Shown here in pieces: positions 1 to 8,024 of a DNA stretch of 49,351 nt. Location: positions 1-49,351 of the forward strand of contig NZ_JAGXJW010000057.1 in the NCBI RefSeq assembly GCF_019091135.1, written 5' to 3'. The translations under genes were made by a program, and so were the position numbers. Below the pieces are notes generated by a model. It was not told the DNA's origin and searched no databases. It worked only from the letters and a program-made list of their open reading frames with translations. The stretch's first letter is position 1, and every line of letters begins with the position of its first letter. The DNA comes from Cohnella sp. GbtcB17 (GTDB lineage Bacteria; Bacillota; Bacilli; Paenibacillales; Paenibacillaceae).

Positions 1-101
1 CATAATGGGTAAAACTGCACGATTTTTTTGGGTACGGTACGACGATTATTCGGGGTACTTTTACTTTACGATAGACAGGTACTCTAGATAGTGGCGTATT
101 C

Positions 102-1238
102 TTGCAATCACCCAGCACATTCAACACTGATACATCTGATCCAGCTGCTTCGAAATCGCTATTGCTTACGGCTGAGAGCTACAAGAACAGCATGGTAAAC
201 TACATGCAGTATGTGAACAGCTTCATAACTTCTTTAAGCATTAAGGGACAAGATAGGCTTCAGGCATACATTTTGACTCTTGAAGAAGCAGGTCTTGGGT
301 ACTATTTTGAAACTGAATCTTTAGTTGCGAATATCAAAACTTACGGTACGCCAGCAGATCAGCAATGGTTGGCCAGTCAAACAGCAAGTATTGAATACCT
401 AGCTGCCCTTAATGATGGAACAATAGGGGGTAATGGTTCGGTAGGAACTGCTTCTACTGAAGAAGAAGTCCTTACTTCGTCAAATAACTACTTGGCTATA
501 CTAGGAACATCAGTACATCAAGTGATAGCAAATTATTTTAAAAATTCACCCCAGATTAACCCGTTTGGGAACTATTCAGAATCATTTTATGCAATTCCTA
601 ACGCGCCTTTAAAACCGGACTTGGTTTATGATGACGGGAGGGATACCAATGGTAAGGATGTTTTAAACTCTACTGGTGGTGATGCAAGAATATTTGAAGT
701 TAAACCAATATCTAACTCATTACAAAAAAACCCAGGTGCAAACTTTAATGCGACTGCACAGCTGGGACGATACGTAAATGCCTATAAAAGTTATTTTAAA
801 AATAAAACTGTATCCAAGGGTACTTCTGCATTCTGGAACGTGCAAAATAGAGTTATTCCAGTTCCTGCGATGAATCGTATAATTATTTTATATCAATTTT
901 CCAATCAGCCCGGAATGATTTACTATAGACTTTTTGATAGTAAAAAACAAGTAGAAGATACGTCGGGAATGGAAGTGTTTAGCCCCGTATATGGTCCTGC
1001 AGTCTCATTAAGTTATAATGGACAACAAGTTCAAGGCAAAGTAGTAGTAAGACAAAAAAATAAAAACGGAACCCTCGGAAATGTAGTTGTGGTAACTGCT
1101 CTGGTTGGTGGAGCAACTGTTGTTGTTCTTGCCACATTAATTGACGATGTTTCAGTTGTTGGGGTGGCAGATGATGCGGTTGGATTTGCAATAGCCGGTA
1201 GGATGCTACAAACCGCTATCACCAGATTGGCATTATAA
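102..1238 (+). CDS. PD-(D/E)XK nuclease-fold toxin, C-terminal part of a polymorphic-type toxin
   Basis: This is probably the nuclease end of a secreted or contact-delivered polymorphic toxin. Counting from the TTG at 102, a helix with GTSVHQVIANYF (about 135-146) is followed by KPDLVYDD (Asp173), then IFEVKP (Glu199, Lys201), then QLGRY (Gln220, Tyr224). That is the order expected of a PD-(D/E)XK restriction-endonuclease fold: Asp on one strand, E-x-K on the next, Q-x3-Y on the following helix. A Gly/Val-rich hydrophobic stretch (about 327-366) closes the protein. The frame is open from 75, with an in-frame stop at 72-74 and no convincing ribosome site at 102, so the N-terminal delivery part is missing or shifted out of frame. 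An internal ATG at 192 is another possible start. Base composition is clearly more AT-rich than the genes after 3.3 kb, which suggests transfer. The partner at 1296 follows on the same strand. The fold call is inferred from motifs alone. Confidence 0.62.
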   Translation: MQSPSTFNTDTSDPAASKSLLLTAESYKNSMVNYMQYVNSFITSLSIKGQDRLQAYILTLEEAGLGYYFETESLVANIKTYGTPADQQWLASQTASIEYLAALNDGTIGGNGSVGTASTEEEVLTSSNNYLAILGTSVHQVIANYFKNSPQINPFGNYSESFYAIPNAPLKPDLVYDDGRDTNGKDVLNSTGGDARIFEVKPISNSLQKNPGANFNATAQLGRYVNAYKSYFKNKTVSKGTSAFWNVQNRVIPVPAMNRIIILYQFSNQPGMIYYRLFDSKKQVEDTSGMEVFSPVYGPAVSLSYNGQQVQGKVVVRQKNKNGTLGNVVVVTALVGGATVVVLATLIDDVSVVGVADDAVGFAIAGRMLQTAITRLAL

Positions 1239-1242
1239 CACT

Positions 1243-1278
1243 GAAGCCCGATGCCAATTATTAATTGCATCGGGCTTC
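1243..1278 (+). terminator. Perfect 12-bp hairpin between toxin and partner gene
   Basis: Arms 1243-1254 and 1267-1278 pair perfectly (GAAGCCCGATGC with GCATCGGGCTTC) around a 12-base AT loop. It begins five bases after the toxin stop, and the partner's ribosome site (AAGGAG at about 1284) lies just after it. It has only a short T-rich tail, so it may be a weak terminator or attenuator, or an RNA-stability hairpin that sets the toxin/partner ratio. Confidence 0.6.
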
Positions 1279-1295
1279 TTACTAAGGAGCGGGGT

Positions 1296-2582
1296 ATGAG
1301 CCAAAACTCAGGTTTGATACTTGTCTATTCTGCAGCATTACCTTCAATCAAGAATTGGATCTTGGAGTCTAAACTACAAGCTTATGTATTTCCGGCAAAT
1401 GGGGAATGGAATGCAATCGCATTAAAAAATGGTTTAACTATATCCTCTAAACGTGCTCAAAGCTTATCCCAATCATTAGATGCAATCGCAACTGATATTA
1501 AATATTATGAGGATTATCAATTGGAACTTTGTGTGTTCAAAAGTGGAAAGAGAATAGCTCAGTATATTTGGCAGTTGGATGAGGACCGCTCAAACCACAC
1601 CAAGAAAATGCACTTGGATGTTTTAAAGTCATTTGCGTCTTATCCAGAAGCAATAGATCAAATTGAGCCGACAATGGACCACACTAAAGCACTCAAGTTT
1701 TTAAAACAAGCATTTGATTGGTGCAATTCCTTAGAATTCTTGGAATACAATTTTTTTGTTCACGCTGATAAAAAGACGCTCCTCGGGTATAAAGCTGAAT
1801 TAGTGTCGAATAAACAGCCAATTATAGTGAGCAATATCATTCGGAATATTTGCGAATCGGCTCTAAAACTCAGTGGATACATTGAAGATCCCGATACCTC
1901 CGACAAACATGGTGCGGAAAGCAATTTATATTTTAAAAAAGAATATGATGCATTTTTTTACTTCATTTCCTTTCACTACGGAGAACGTGATTTCCAAATC
2001 GGTTATGGATATCCCACTAGCCAGCATCCGGAGGAAGTTTTTAAGCAAGCAAACGCTGGCCTTAAAGAAACATATGTTTATAAATCAGAAAAGGAACTGG
2101 TGGCACAATTAAAGCGCGCTCTTCATATGATTTTGGAAAAGGGCATTCCTTTTTTAGAATCGCAGAGATATGAAGTTTTTGATATCAACGAGGCGTTAAA
2201 AGAATCCGCAGATCTCTATTATAAGGAAAATGGATTTATCAGGAAACAGGTCGATCTAAACCACTGGGCTTCAGTCGGGGCCGAATTTTCTTATACGAAA
2301 CAGCAATTACAAATCATCTACAAGATAGAAGCGAACCGATGTATGTTAAATATTGATCTTGATCATAACGGAGTAAGCACAAGTTTATCTGGGGTTCTTG
2401 GTGAGATGTTAGAGAAGGGCGCATTGTCCGATTATTTTAAAAGTTTTCGGGATATGAAATTAAAATGCTATTTTCTAAGTTTCCACAATAAAAGGCAATT
2501 CGTAGCTCGGTTGGAGGATACTTTTCGTTACATAGAGATAGCGCAAAACTATTTAGAGCGGCAAGATCAGCACTCTGGTTAA
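1296..2582 (+). CDS. Unrecognised 428-residue protein, candidate immunity partner
   Basis: I do not recognise the family. The start is the ATG at 1296, preceded by AAGGAG at correct spacing; the longer open frame from 1251 overlaps the hairpin and has no ribosome site. The product has 428 residues, no signal peptide, no clear membrane helix and many Phe, Tyr, Lys and Glu residues, so it should be a soluble cytoplasmic protein. It may contain two similar halves: regions near residues 195-260 and 325-400 both carry long strand-rich stretches (for example FYFISFHYGERDF and QLQIIYKIEANRCML). It follows the nuclease-fold toxin on the same strand and shares its AT-rich composition. Immunity genes sit in this position in polymorphic toxin loci, so that role is inferred from context only. 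It would be longer than most single-domain immunity proteins. Confidence 0.55.
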   Translation: MSQNSGLILVYSAALPSIKNWILESKLQAYVFPANGEWNAIALKNGLTISSKRAQSLSQSLDAIATDIKYYEDYQLELCVFKSGKRIAQYIWQLDEDRSNHTKKMHLDVLKSFASYPEAIDQIEPTMDHTKALKFLKQAFDWCNSLEFLEYNFFVHADKKTLLGYKAELVSNKQPIIVSNIIRNICESALKLSGYIEDPDTSDKHGAESNLYFKKEYDAFFYFISFHYGERDFQIGYGYPTSQHPEEVFKQANAGLKETYVYKSEKELVAQLKRALHMILEKGIPFLESQRYEVFDINEALKESADLYYKENGFIRKQVDLNHWASVGAEFSYTKQQLQIIYKIEANRCMLNIDLDHNGVSTSLSGVLGEMLEKGALSDYFKSFRDMKLKCYFLSFHNKRQFVARLEDTFRYIEIAQNYLERQDQHSG

Positions 2583-2859
2583 ACGTCGTCTAAATAAAAG
2601 CGGCGCACACCCCAAAAACCTGCTATTCTTAAAAATTTGGCGTTTGATTAATACTCGAGCCATTCGGCCAATATGCTTCTTTTTTTCCGACAAGAGTGTG
2701 AAGAACACCATCGCAGAGCGGCCCAGATCACGGTAATCAGAAGTCCGTGTAGGCCCCCTACTGTAGCTGGCCTATGATCGGGCTCCACAGCCCGTGGACA
2801 ACTCATCCATCTACTTTACAGCTGTCCGCTGCTCGGTCCTCTAAATAGAGCACCACAAA
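2583..2859. other. Non-coding stretch with three consecutive short hairpins (possible ncRNA or IS end)
   Basis: No convincing gene is seen. Three stems follow one another: CACGG/CCGTG (2729-2733 with 2745-2749), AGGCC/GGCCT (2751-2755 with 2769-2773) and CGGGCT/AGCCCG (2779-2784 with 2789-2794). Dense hairpins next to a transposase remnant fit the non-coding end of an insertion element, for example the bridge-RNA-bearing end of an IS110-type element. I cannot prove this by eye. Confidence 0.3.
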
Positions 2860-2910
2860 GCAAAAAAGGGATGAAACAGGGGCATTGTCTGCTTCATCCC
2901 TTTTTGCTTT
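2860..2910 (-). terminator. Bidirectional-looking terminator after the transposase remnant
   Basis: Arms 2860-2875 and 2893-2907 pair (GCAAAAAAGGGATGAA with TTCATCCCTTTTTGC, one extra A on the left arm) around a 17-base loop. Read on the minus strand it lies just past the stop of the remnant at 2922 and has a T6 run. It also has a T-rich arm on the plus strand, so it could serve either direction. Confidence 0.65.
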
Positions 2911-2921
2911 TGATCGTTAGC

Positions 2922-3074
2922 TTATCGCTTGAGCAGGTTATAAGCGAGCAAAGTGAATTCAATTCTTACATTCCTGAAGTTTCGAAGTCCAAAGATGATA
3001 TGGAACATGAATTTACCTTTAGAAACGTGCACATTTTCTGCTCTTTTCCTACCGTGACTGAGCGATGAAAGTAC
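2922..3074 (-). pseudogene. C-terminal remnant of an IS transposase (IS5/IS1182-like)
   Basis: The minus strand is open for 50 codons, ending at the TAA that reads as TTA on plus at 2922-2924, and is bounded upstream by an in-frame stop at 3075-3077. The peptide ends FRNVRIEFTLLAYNLLKR. That resembles the last helix of DDE transposases of the IS5/IS1182 sort, which typically end in a basic patch followed by hydrophobic residues and AHNL or AYNL. No catalytic part remains and there is no start codon. The remnant with its terminator marks an old insertion at the edge of the AT-rich patch. The exact IS family is uncertain. Confidence 0.5.
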
Positions 3075-3286
3075 TTACTCTGAGTATCATGACAACAGCG
3101 TGACAACAAACCATGCATTTAAAGTACAAGCGGTATATATCTTCATGTTCACTCGACCGCGTCAGGACAAGGCTCAAAGCATTGTTACTTTTCTCGGGAT
3201 ATTTTCTATGAATTCCAGTTTCCTAAACGTGGTGTCGGATGTTCGATTCATCTCGGGGCCGCCAGTTTTATCTCACGCAAATGCCT

Positions 3287-3320
3287 ACAGGCTGCCGGAT
3301 CGCTCCGGCAGCCTGTTTTT
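3287..3320. terminator. Strong GC hairpin at the end of the importer operon
   Basis: Arms ACAGGCTGCCGGA (3287-3299) and TCCGGCAGCCTGT (3304-3316) pair perfectly over 13 bp with a TCGC loop, and the run of T follows on the plus strand. On the minus strand the hairpin begins three bases after the stop of the HlyD-like gene and lacks a good T tract on its far side. It probably ends the minus operon and blocks plus-strand read-through. Confidence 0.7.
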
Positions 3321-4572
3321 ACATTCGCACCCGCTCGCCCTCGCTCAGCGGCTCCTCGCTCTCGACGATCATCCGATCGCCTTCGAACAGGCTGCCGGAG
3401 ACGGCGGACATGCCGCCGTCCGTCTCCTTGACGGAGACCGATCTGCGCGAGGCATAGTAGGCGTTGCCCAGCGGCCCCTGGCGCTCCTCGATTACGAGCA
3501 CGTAGGCGCCGTCGGCGTCCCGGTGGACCGCCGCGCTCGGCACGAGCATCGTATCCGCTTCCGAGGCTTCCTTTTCGAGATGGACTTTAACCGTCTCGCC
3601 GCCACGAATCGAGGCGTCCGTCAGCTTAACGACGATCCTGTAGCCGGGAGCAGAAGCAGTTCCGGTTCCATCTTCCACATCTCCGCCTCCACTCCCCTCC
3701 GAGCCGGGCAGATCCTGCAGAATCTCCGTCACGACGCCTTCTACCGCGCGACTGCCGCCGTTTTGGACTCCATTTTGCCCTTGCACTTCGCCCTGCGTTT
3801 CACCTTGCCCTTGCAGTTCACCTTGCCCTTGCTCTTCACCTTGCACTTGCCCTTTCATCCCAACCAGCACCTCCAGCTTGTCGCCCACCGCCAGCGTCTC
3901 CGCGAGCGAGACCGGCGGACGCAGCTCGAACCGGTACCCGCGGCCGCTGCTCACCAGCAGCACGTCCGGTCCTGCCGATACGCCGGCCGTTCCGGCCAGC
4001 GCGTGCACCTCCTTCACGATCCCGTCCACGGGCGCGACGAGTTTGCCCTTCTCTGTCATGTCCGCCTGAAGCCCGGCGATCAGCTGCTGCTGCGCGGCGA
4101 TGTCGATATCAGCGTTCTCTAGGTCCGCCTTCGCGCCGGCCACGTCCGCCGCGTCCCCCTCCTTCGCCGCCTGTATATACTGCTGCTGCAAAAGCCCAAC
4201 CTGCAGCTGCAGCTTCTTCAGCGAAGCCTGCTGCGCTTCGATCTGCTGCCGGGCATCGCGATCGTCGTAAGTGACGAGCACCTGCCCCTGGTGAACCCGG
4301 TCGCCCTCCTTCGCCAGCACCTGCTTGACCTTCCAGCCGGCGGGATTCGGCAGGCTGAGCGTCTCGACCGGCTGGACGACCGCGGTGCCGTCGTATTGCG
4401 CCTTCACCCGGCCGCTCTGAACCGACTGGACGGCGACCTTCGGCAGCGTCAGCGCCAGCAGCGTATTGCCGAGCAGCGTCAGCGCGACGAGCAGCCCGGC
4501 GAACACGCCTGCAGCCACCCGGATACGGCGCTGGCGCAGCTTCTGCCCCGCACCCGTCGCCTCGGTATCCAT
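3319..4572 (-). CDS. HlyD/RND-type periplasmic adaptor (membrane fusion) protein
   Basis: The 417-residue protein has one N-terminal membrane helix (about 19-43), a lipoyl-like half (GWKVKQVLAKEGDRVHQGQV, about 79-98), a coiled-coil hairpin of Gln/Ala/Leu-rich helices (about 105-172), the second lipoyl half (KLVAPVDGIVKEV, about 177-189) and then beta-barrel and membrane-proximal domains. That is the order of HlyD/AcrA-type adaptors. A Gln/Gly/Glu low-complexity insert occupies about 241-272. The ATG follows GGGAGGG at good spacing. It is the last gene of the ABC importer operon, 68 bp after the second permease. Adaptors of this kind normally serve exporters, so its place here is unexpected. 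It may link the importer to the wall, act with an exporter elsewhere, or be a sensor-like surface protein. Family call is secure; the role is not. Confidence 0.85.
   Translation of the reverse strand: MDTEATGAGQKLRQRRIRVAAGVFAGLLVALTLLGNTLLALTLPKVAVQSVQSGRVKAQYDGTAVVQPVETLSLPNPAGWKVKQVLAKEGDRVHQGQVLVTYDDRDARQQIEAQQASLKKLQLQVGLLQQQYIQAAKEGDAADVAGAKADLENADIDIAAQQQLIAGLQADMTEKGKLVAPVDGIVKEVHALAGTAGVSAGPDVLLVSSGRGYRFELRPPVSLAETLAVGDKLEVLVGMKGQVQGEEQGQGELQGQGETQGEVQGQNGVQNGGSRAVEGVVTEILQDLPGSEGSGGGDVEDGTGTASAPGYRIVVKLTDASIRGGETVKVHLEKEASEADTMLVPSAAVHRDADGAYVLVIEERQGPLGNAYYASRRSVSVKETDGGMSAVSGSLFEGDRMIVESEEPLSEGERVRM
3776..3855. repeat. Imperfect tandem repeat encoding a Gln/Gly/Glu linker
   Basis: Four to five imperfect copies of an 18-base unit built on TTGCCCTTGCANTTCACC lie inside the adaptor gene and encode alternating Gly-Gln and Gly-Glu (residues 241-272). 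Such units change copy number easily, so linker length may differ between strains. Confidence 0.7.
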
Positions 4573-4640
4573 CGTATCCCTCCCTTGTCATGACGCGCAC
4601 AGCACGATGTCCCTGCTTTTCCACGATCCGCTTCGATCCG

Positions 4641-5519
4641 TTACCCTTTGATCCCCGACTGCTGGATGCCTTGGACGAAGTAGGACTCCGCGTACAAATA
4701 CAGCAGGATCATCGGCGTCATATACAGCACCGACGCGGCGAATCCGACGCCGCGCGCCGCCCGGTTGATATGCGCCAGGTAGAGCGACAGCGGCTGCTTG
4801 AACGTATCCTGCAAAAAGATGAGCGGCTGCTCGACCATATTCCAGTAGTCGACGAACAGCAGCACCGTCAGCGATGCGACGCCCGGCATGACGAGCGGCA
4901 GAACGATCCTCGCGAAAATCGTCCCATGCCCCGCCCCGTCGATCTTGGCCGCCTCCGTGTAGGTGCCGGGAATGTGGAGCATGAACTGACGCAGCATGAA
5001 CACGCCGAAGGCGCCGAAGATGCCCGGCAAAATAATGGACGCCTCCTTGTTCAGCAGCCCCAGCCTGTCGATCATGATATAGTTGGGCACCAGCGTCACC
5101 TGGAACGGCATCAGCATCGTCATCAGGTAGACGAGGAACAGCTTGTCCCGCCCGCGGAAGCGCAGTCTGGCGAACGCATAGGCGGACAGCGAAGCCACGG
5201 CCGTCTGACCCGCGACGATCGGCAGCACCATGCCGGCGGAATTCCAGAACATGCGCAGGAATACCGGGTTAAAAATCAGCACCTGCCCGTATTGCGACAA
5301 CGTCAGCCAGTCGGGCAGAAGCTTCAGATTAATGAACAGGTCCCGCCCGCCTGCCGCGACGTCGGTCATCTCGCCGAGCAAGCCGTAGTTGGCGCCGATC
5401 TCGCGCTCGGTCATGAGCGAGTTGGTGAAGGTCAGCGCGATCGGCACCAGCGCGGCGGCGGCGAATACGACGAGGAGCACGCTCAGGCCCAACCTGGCGA
5501 TCAGCTTTCTTTTCTCCAA
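4641..5519 (-). CDS. Carbohydrate ABC transporter permease (MalG/AraQ type)
   Basis: This 292-residue inner permease of a CUT1-type sugar importer has six predicted membrane helices. Near residues 190-215 it has the conserved cytoplasmic EAA loop (YTEAAKIDGAGHGTIFARI), where the ATPase docks. The start is a TTG at 5519 preceded by GGAGGGG; no in-frame ATG fits better, because the next Met is at residue 36 inside the first extracellular segment. It lies 27 bp after the first permease. No ATP-binding subunit is encoded in the cluster, as is usual in Bacilli, where a shared MsmX-like ATPase energises many such importers. Confidence 0.9.
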   Translation of the reverse strand: MEKRKLIARLGLSVLLVVFAAAALVPIALTFTNSLMTEREIGANYGLLGEMTDVAAGGRDLFINLKLLPDWLTLSQYGQVLIFNPVFLRMFWNSAGMVLPIVAGQTAVASLSAYAFARLRFRGRDKLFLVYLMTMLMPFQVTLVPNYIMIDRLGLLNKEASIILPGIFGAFGVFMLRQFMLHIPGTYTEAAKIDGAGHGTIFARIVLPLVMPGVASLTVLLFVDYWNMVEQPLIFLQDTFKQPLSLYLAHINRAARGVGFAASVLYMTPMILLYLYAESYFVQGIQQSGIKG

Positions 5520-5546
5520 CGGCAGCCTGCCCCTCCTCTTCTCCCG

Positions 5547-6428
5547 TCATTCCATCCATGATCGGAACCGCTTCTCCGCCGCCAGCAGCGAGCCGGCGAG
5601 GATGACGATGCAGCCGACCATCAGCGCCGCCGCGGAGGTCAGCTTCTGAATGTCGAGCGAGAAAAACATATTGTTCATATAATGCTGAAGCATGTAGATG
5701 CGATCGTAGGGGTAGTCGCCTGCGAGCAAATACGTCTCGCGAAATACCTTAAACGAGTTGATGATGGAAATGAGAATGACGAACACGGTCGTCGGCGTTA
5801 GATAGACGAGCGTGATATGCGTCAGTTGGCGCAGGCGGCCCGCGCCCTCGATCCGCGCCGTCTCGTAATACGACTGCGGGATCGACAGCAGGCCGGCGAG
5901 AAAAAGGATCATGTCGTAGCCGACATTTTTCCAAATGTACATCGCCACGAGCGTCGGCATCGCCCAATCGGATTGGAGCCAGTCGATGCGCCCATAGCCG
6001 AGGCCGTGCAGCCAGGCGTTGAGACTGCCGTTCCAGTCGAGGAAGATCTGCCAGATGGCGACGACGGAGGCGACCGGCACGACGAGCGGCAGCACGAAAG
6101 CGGTCTGCAGCCATCTGCGCAAAAACAGCGGCCGGCTGAGCAGCAGCGCGAGGCCGAGCGACAGCACGATCAGCAGCGGCACGCTGATGCCCGTGAACAG
6201 AAGCGTGTTGACCGCCGCCTTGCGGAACGAGCCGCTCGCGAGCAGCGACTCGTAGTTGGCCAGTCCGACGAAGTGGCCGCCGATCGTCCTGTCCGTCAGC
6301 GAGTACCACAGCCCCATCGCGAACGGGACTAGATAGAACAGCGCGAAGCCCGCGGCGCCCGGCGCCAGGAACAGCAATGCCGCCGCCCCGTCGCCTCCGC
6401 GCCATCGGCCCCGCAGCCGCCTATTCAT
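5547..6428 (-). CDS. Carbohydrate ABC transporter permease (MalF/LacF type)
   Basis: The 293-residue protein has six membrane helices and the EAA motif YYETARIEGAGRLRQLTHI at about 205-223. It is the partner permease of the gene at 4641. Its start codon overlaps the end of the binding-protein gene by 8 bp, so the two are translationally coupled. The N-terminus is short and basic, as in other MalF-like permeases of Paenibacillaceae. The substrate cannot be told from sequence; the family handles oligosaccharides or glycosides. Confidence 0.9.
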   Translation of the reverse strand: MNRRLRGRWRGGDGAAALLFLAPGAAGFALFYLVPFAMGLWYSLTDRTIGGHFVGLANYESLLASGSFRKAAVNTLLFTGISVPLLIVLSLGLALLLSRPLFLRRWLQTAFVLPLVVPVASVVAIWQIFLDWNGSLNAWLHGLGYGRIDWLQSDWAMPTLVAMYIWKNVGYDMILFLAGLLSIPQSYYETARIEGAGRLRQLTHITLVYLTPTTVFVILISIINSFKVFRETYLLAGDYPYDRIYMLQHYMNNMFFSLDIQKLTSAAALMVGCIVILAGSLLAAEKRFRSWME

Positions 6429-7902
6429 TTAGATAAGTCGTCACTTTGTTCTGAATCAGCTTCGCGACGGCTTCCGCGGATTTTTGACCGGTAAAAAAGG
6501 CTTTGCTCTCTTCGCTGATGATATCGTCGATCTTGGTCGACTGGCCGACCGGATGCACCGCCGCCGTCACGATGCCGTCGAGCAGATCCAGATACGCTTC
6601 ATTCACCTTGAAGGGCTCGGTTTCGGCAGGGCCGTTCTTGTAGCCGGGCACCTCCCCTTCGTCGCGCAGCTTCTGAATCTCCTTGTCGTAGGCGACTCTG
6701 CTGATCGGGAATCCCGTATGCCCCAGCGAGATATCGGGATCGGCGGCGCCCTGCTCGGACAGCAGAAACTTGAGAAAGTCCCACGCCTGCTCCTTGACGG
6801 GCGAGGCGGCATTGATTCCCATCGTCTGGTTCGCCATGAAATAACCGCCCGGTCCCATCTCCTTCGCATGTGGCTTCGTGTAAACATGGGTATTGCCGTC
6901 ATATTGATCCATCAACAATAAGAACTCCATGGGCGAGGGGATTTGCGTGCTTTGGAAATAGGTATTGATCTTGGGATTATCCGCCTTCGATTCGTTCCGG
7001 AAATTCGCCTTCATTAGATCGATCACGACACCGTCGTCGAACAGCTGCTTGACCTGCGTCATCAACCCGGCGAAGGCCGGCGAATCGAAGCTTGCGCGGC
7101 GGCCCGCCTCGTCGACGAATTGCGCGTACCGCTCGCCTACGAGCTCCGACAGCATATAGTCCGGCGTGTTGGCCAGCGCATGCGGGTGGGTGCCCTTCTG
7201 GATCAGCCGCTGCGCCGACTCGGCAAACTCGTCCCAGGTCCAGTCGCCATCCTGCACGCCGCCGTCCTTGTCGATCGCGGCTTTGTCGCCGATGAGGGCG
7301 ACCGGATAGAAGGACAGCGGCATCGCATACAGCCCGCCCTCGATCTGCATATGGTCCAGCACGTTAACGAAGTAGTCCGCCTTATTAAAAGCCGCATCCC
7401 GATTCATCCAGTCGCCGAGATCGGCCAGCAAACCCCGACCCACCAGTTTCTCCCGCGGCAGCAGGTCCAGCTCCATGACGTCCGGGCCCTTGCCGGACAG
7501 CAGCGCCGTGTTCGTCGTTGAGACATACTTCTCGATATTGGCAATCTGCGAATCGAGGTCTTTGAATTCCGTCTGGGCGGCCTGCAGCTCTACCGTCACG
7601 TTCGGATGCGCCTGCTCGTATTTCTTGACCGCCTGCTTCAGCTGCTCGCTCGGCTCGAACGAGGCCACGACAAGCTTGACCGGTCCGGTCGGCAGCTTGA
7701 TCTCTTCTCGCTCGACCGCCGGCGCCTCCGTACCCGCGCCCTCGCCATCCGCAGGCGCCCCCGTTTGCTGCGCGCCTGTGGAAGATCCGCTTGTTGCGCT
7801 CGTGCCGCTTGGCGAACTGCCGGCATTCCCGCCGTTTCCGCTGCAAGCGGAGAGACATAGCAGCAACACGCAGAGTGCTGCGATCCATCCTGTTCTTTTC
7901 AT
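6421..7902 (-). CDS. Extracellular solute-binding lipoprotein (sugar ABC importer)
   Basis: This lipid-anchored binding protein delivers substrate to the two permeases that follow. The start is the ATG at 7902, nine bases after GGAAGG; another ATG six bases upstream sits too close to the ribosome site. The signal peptide ends in the lipobox LSAC (Cys20). A Ser/Gly/Thr-rich linker follows to about residue 55, then a type 1 solute-binding fold with the characteristic GPDVMELD segment and an aromatic-rich domain. The length of 493 residues is usual for the family. A strong terminator at 8025-8068 separates it from the kinase operon upstream, so it should have its own promoter in 7903-8024. Confidence 0.9.
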   Translation of the reverse strand: MKRTGWIAALCVLLLCLSACSGNGGNAGSSPSGTSATSGSSTGAQQTGAPADGEGAGTEAPAVEREEIKLPTGPVKLVVASFEPSEQLKQAVKKYEQAHPNVTVELQAAQTEFKDLDSQIANIEKYVSTTNTALLSGKGPDVMELDLLPREKLVGRGLLADLGDWMNRDAAFNKADYFVNVLDHMQIEGGLYAMPLSFYPVALIGDKAAIDKDGGVQDGDWTWDEFAESAQRLIQKGTHPHALANTPDYMLSELVGERYAQFVDEAGRRASFDSPAFAGLMTQVKQLFDDGVVIDLMKANFRNESKADNPKINTYFQSTQIPSPMEFLLLMDQYDGNTHVYTKPHAKEMGPGGYFMANQTMGINAASPVKEQAWDFLKFLLSEQGAADPDISLGHTGFPISRVAYDKEIQKLRDEGEVPGYKNGPAETEPFKVNEAYLDLLDGIVTAAVHPVGQSTKIDDIISEESKAFFTGQKSAEAVAKLIQNKVTTYLNE

Positions 7903-8024
7903 CGCCATCCACCTTCCGATAATGAGCGTACGCCGGAGTCGATCCGTATTCCCGCCGCCCGTCCAATGTAATACACGGATGTGGCTATCTCTTCGCCGAC
8001 TTGTGAACAAATTGTCTCCGAACG

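Noticed and set aside
2871..3068. 65-residue plus-strand frame beginning in the terminator
   Set aside because: It starts in the terminator loop and is antisense to the transposase remnant.
3100..4122. Long plus-strand frame (340 residues) opposite the adaptor gene
   Set aside because: It is an antisense shadow: Arg/Leu/His-rich, no ribosome site, no motif, and its opposite strand has a clear adaptor.
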